Assembly (NCBI GenBank): GCA_902727915.1
Contig: CACVAU010000083.1
Coordinates: 1-15,283, forward strand
DNA length: 15,283 nucleotides
DNA from: an uncultured Sulfurovum sp.
GTDB taxonomy: Bacteria > Campylobacterota > Campylobacteria > Campylobacterales > Sulfurovaceae
Direction of reading: 5' to 3'
Within the stretch, counting starts at the first letter, position 1; every line of letters starts with the position of its first letter. Below the pieces are notes generated by a model. The model was not told the origin of the DNA. It worked only from the letters and a program-made list of their open reading frames with translations, and ran no database searches. A program made the translations under genes and the position numbers. Below are positions 14,428 through 15,283 of this stretch, in pieces.

Positions 14428-15186
14428 ATGACCCAAAAAGCCCACGCCAAAATAAACACTTTCCTAAAAATTACAGGACATAAAAACGGTTACCATACCC
14501 TACTCTCTCGTTTTGTAAAAGTCCCTAACCTCTACGATACCATAAGTTTTATACCCCAAACTTGTGAAACTTTCACCATAGAAGGTTGTGGTGATGTTCC
14601 CGTTGAGGTCAATACTATTTATAAATCTTTTATAGCTATGAAAAGTGAGCTTGACCTTGAAACAGACTTTTTTAAACATCACAAAGTAGTCGTAGAAAAA
14701 AATATTCCTTCAGGTGCTGGTCTTGGTGGTGGGTCTTCTGATGCTGCTGCTTTTATGCGTCTATTTAATGAAGTTTGTGAACTCAACATTGATACCCCTA
14801 CTCTAGCTCAAATAGGTTCAAGCGTTGGTGCTGACATTCCATTTTTTGTTTATGACTATGAGGCTGCAAATGTTTCAGGCTTTGGAGAAGTGGTTGAAGA
14901 GTTTCAAGATGAAGCGTTTGAGATAGAACTTTACACTCCTAATATCCATTGTGATACGGCTTTGGTTTATAAAACTTTTAAAAAAGAGTTGTTCGATAAA
15001 ATCGAACCTACTAGCTTTGAGGGCTGGGAGAACTTATCTTCTAAAGAAGTACTTTCAAGAGTCAATGCTGTGGAGGCTAACGACTTATATAAAGCTTCCC
15101 TTATAGCCTACTCTAAGTTAAAAGAGGAACAACCTAAAGGCTGGTATTTTTCAGGATCAGGTAGTACCTTTTTTAGGATTAAGTAG
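14428..15186 (+). CDS. ispE: 4-(cytidine 5'-diphospho)-2-C-methyl-D-erythritol kinase IspE
   Basis: IspE phosphorylates CDP-methylerythritol with ATP in the non-mevalonate (MEP) route to isoprenoids, in the cytoplasm. It is a GHMP kinase: the opening AHAKINTFLKI carries the catalytic Lys8, the ATP-binding glycine loop PSGAGLGGGSSDAAAF spans 94-109, the catalytic aspartate is Asp136 in GADIPFF, and the third motif is FSGSGSTFF near the end. At 252 residues it is a little shorter than the E. coli enzyme (about 283), as is usual in Campylobacterota. GGAG stands 7 bases before the ATG. A possible -10 (TATAAC, 14388-14393) suggests its own promoter after the inserted segment. Confidence 0.97.
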   Translation: MTQKAHAKINTFLKITGHKNGYHTLLSRFVKVPNLYDTISFIPQTCETFTIEGCGDVPVEVNTIYKSFIAMKSELDLETDFFKHHKVVVEKNIPSGAGLGGGSSDAAAFMRLFNEVCELNIDTPTLAQIGSSVGADIPFFVYDYEAANVSGFGEVVEEFQDEAFEIELYTPNIHCDTALVYKTFKKELFDKIEPTSFEGWENLSSKEVLSRVNAVEANDLYKASLIAYSKLKEEQPKGWYFSGSGSTFFRIK

Positions 15187-15210
15187 TATAATAAATCATA
15201 AGGAACTAAT

Positions 15211-15283
15211 ATGCTAGAACTTTTATCAACAGACTTACTTTGGTGGCATTGGATTGCTTTTGGAATATTTTTAGTGACCATTG
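15211..15283 (+). CDS. N-terminus of an NfeD-like membrane protein (cut by the window edge)
   Basis: From the ATG at 15211 the frame stays open for 24 codons to the edge. The protein begins MLELLSTDLLWWHWIAFGIF and continues hydrophobic. A tryptophan-histidine-tryptophan group before the first membrane helix is typical of NfeD-family proteins, which usually work with membrane stomatin/SPFH proteins. AAGGA stands 6 bases before the start and the gene follows ispE by 24 bases. The family call rests on this short stretch only. By memory, smpB often follows ispE in relatives; this is not SmpB. Confidence 0.5.
   Translation, partial: MLELLSTDLLWWHWIAFGIFLVTI

Noticed and set aside
15187..15192. 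TATAAT right after the ispE stop as a promoter of the NfeD-like gene
   Set aside because: Transcription would begin at the ribosome binding site itself, leaving almost no leader; chance in AT-rich DNA is more likely.

Overview
The window is AT-rich chromosomal DNA that looks like Campylobacterota, most likely the Arcobacter group. The evidence is gene content and order. A leftward yajC-secD-secF unit is divergent from lnt, and further right a UvrD/Rep helicase is followed by truB and ispE. From memory this matches the order around Cj1092-Cj1104 in Campylobacter jejuni. A small four-helix membrane protein of a type I associate with this phylum (DUF6394) follows secF. Promoters show TATAAT-like, often extended, -10 boxes with no clear -35, which suits this phylum. 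No rRNA, tRNA, CRISPR array or intact transposase is visible.

Left part (1-3620, leftward): a gene-poor AT-rich stretch, possibly the first codons of a leftward gene at the edge, then the DUF6394-type gene, secF, secD and yajC. SecD, SecF and YajC are the accessory complex of SecYEG. Only 11 bases separate yajC from the divergent lnt.

Middle part (3632-9265): lnt (lipoprotein N-acylation) overlaps a yidD gene (membrane-protein insertion). Its own promoter then serves pyrC (pyrimidine synthesis), cysK (cysteine synthesis), a compact class IV aminotransferase-like gene and a small acidic-tailed protein. I align that last protein by eye to SspB, the ClpXP adaptor. A convergent LysR-type regulator closes this block.

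Right part (9472-15283, rightward except dps): uvrD-like helicase, truB, then a segment I read as an insertion at the place where csrA usually stands, then ispE and the start of an NfeD-like membrane protein. The segment holds dps (leftward), a short Phd/YefM-type antitoxin gene and, 22 bases behind it, a DUF3800 gene with intact acidic motifs. REP-type palindromes with the GTAG signature lie on both sides: an inverted pair touching the truB stop codon, and a looser copy just after the DUF3800 gene.

Best candidates for something new: the antitoxin-DUF3800 pair with its palindromic promoter; the REP-bracketed segment in place of csrA; the SspB-like protein in a phylum not usually credited with SspB; and a perfect 12-bp palindrome abutting a -10 box in front of truB. 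All alignments were made by eye; no searches were run.
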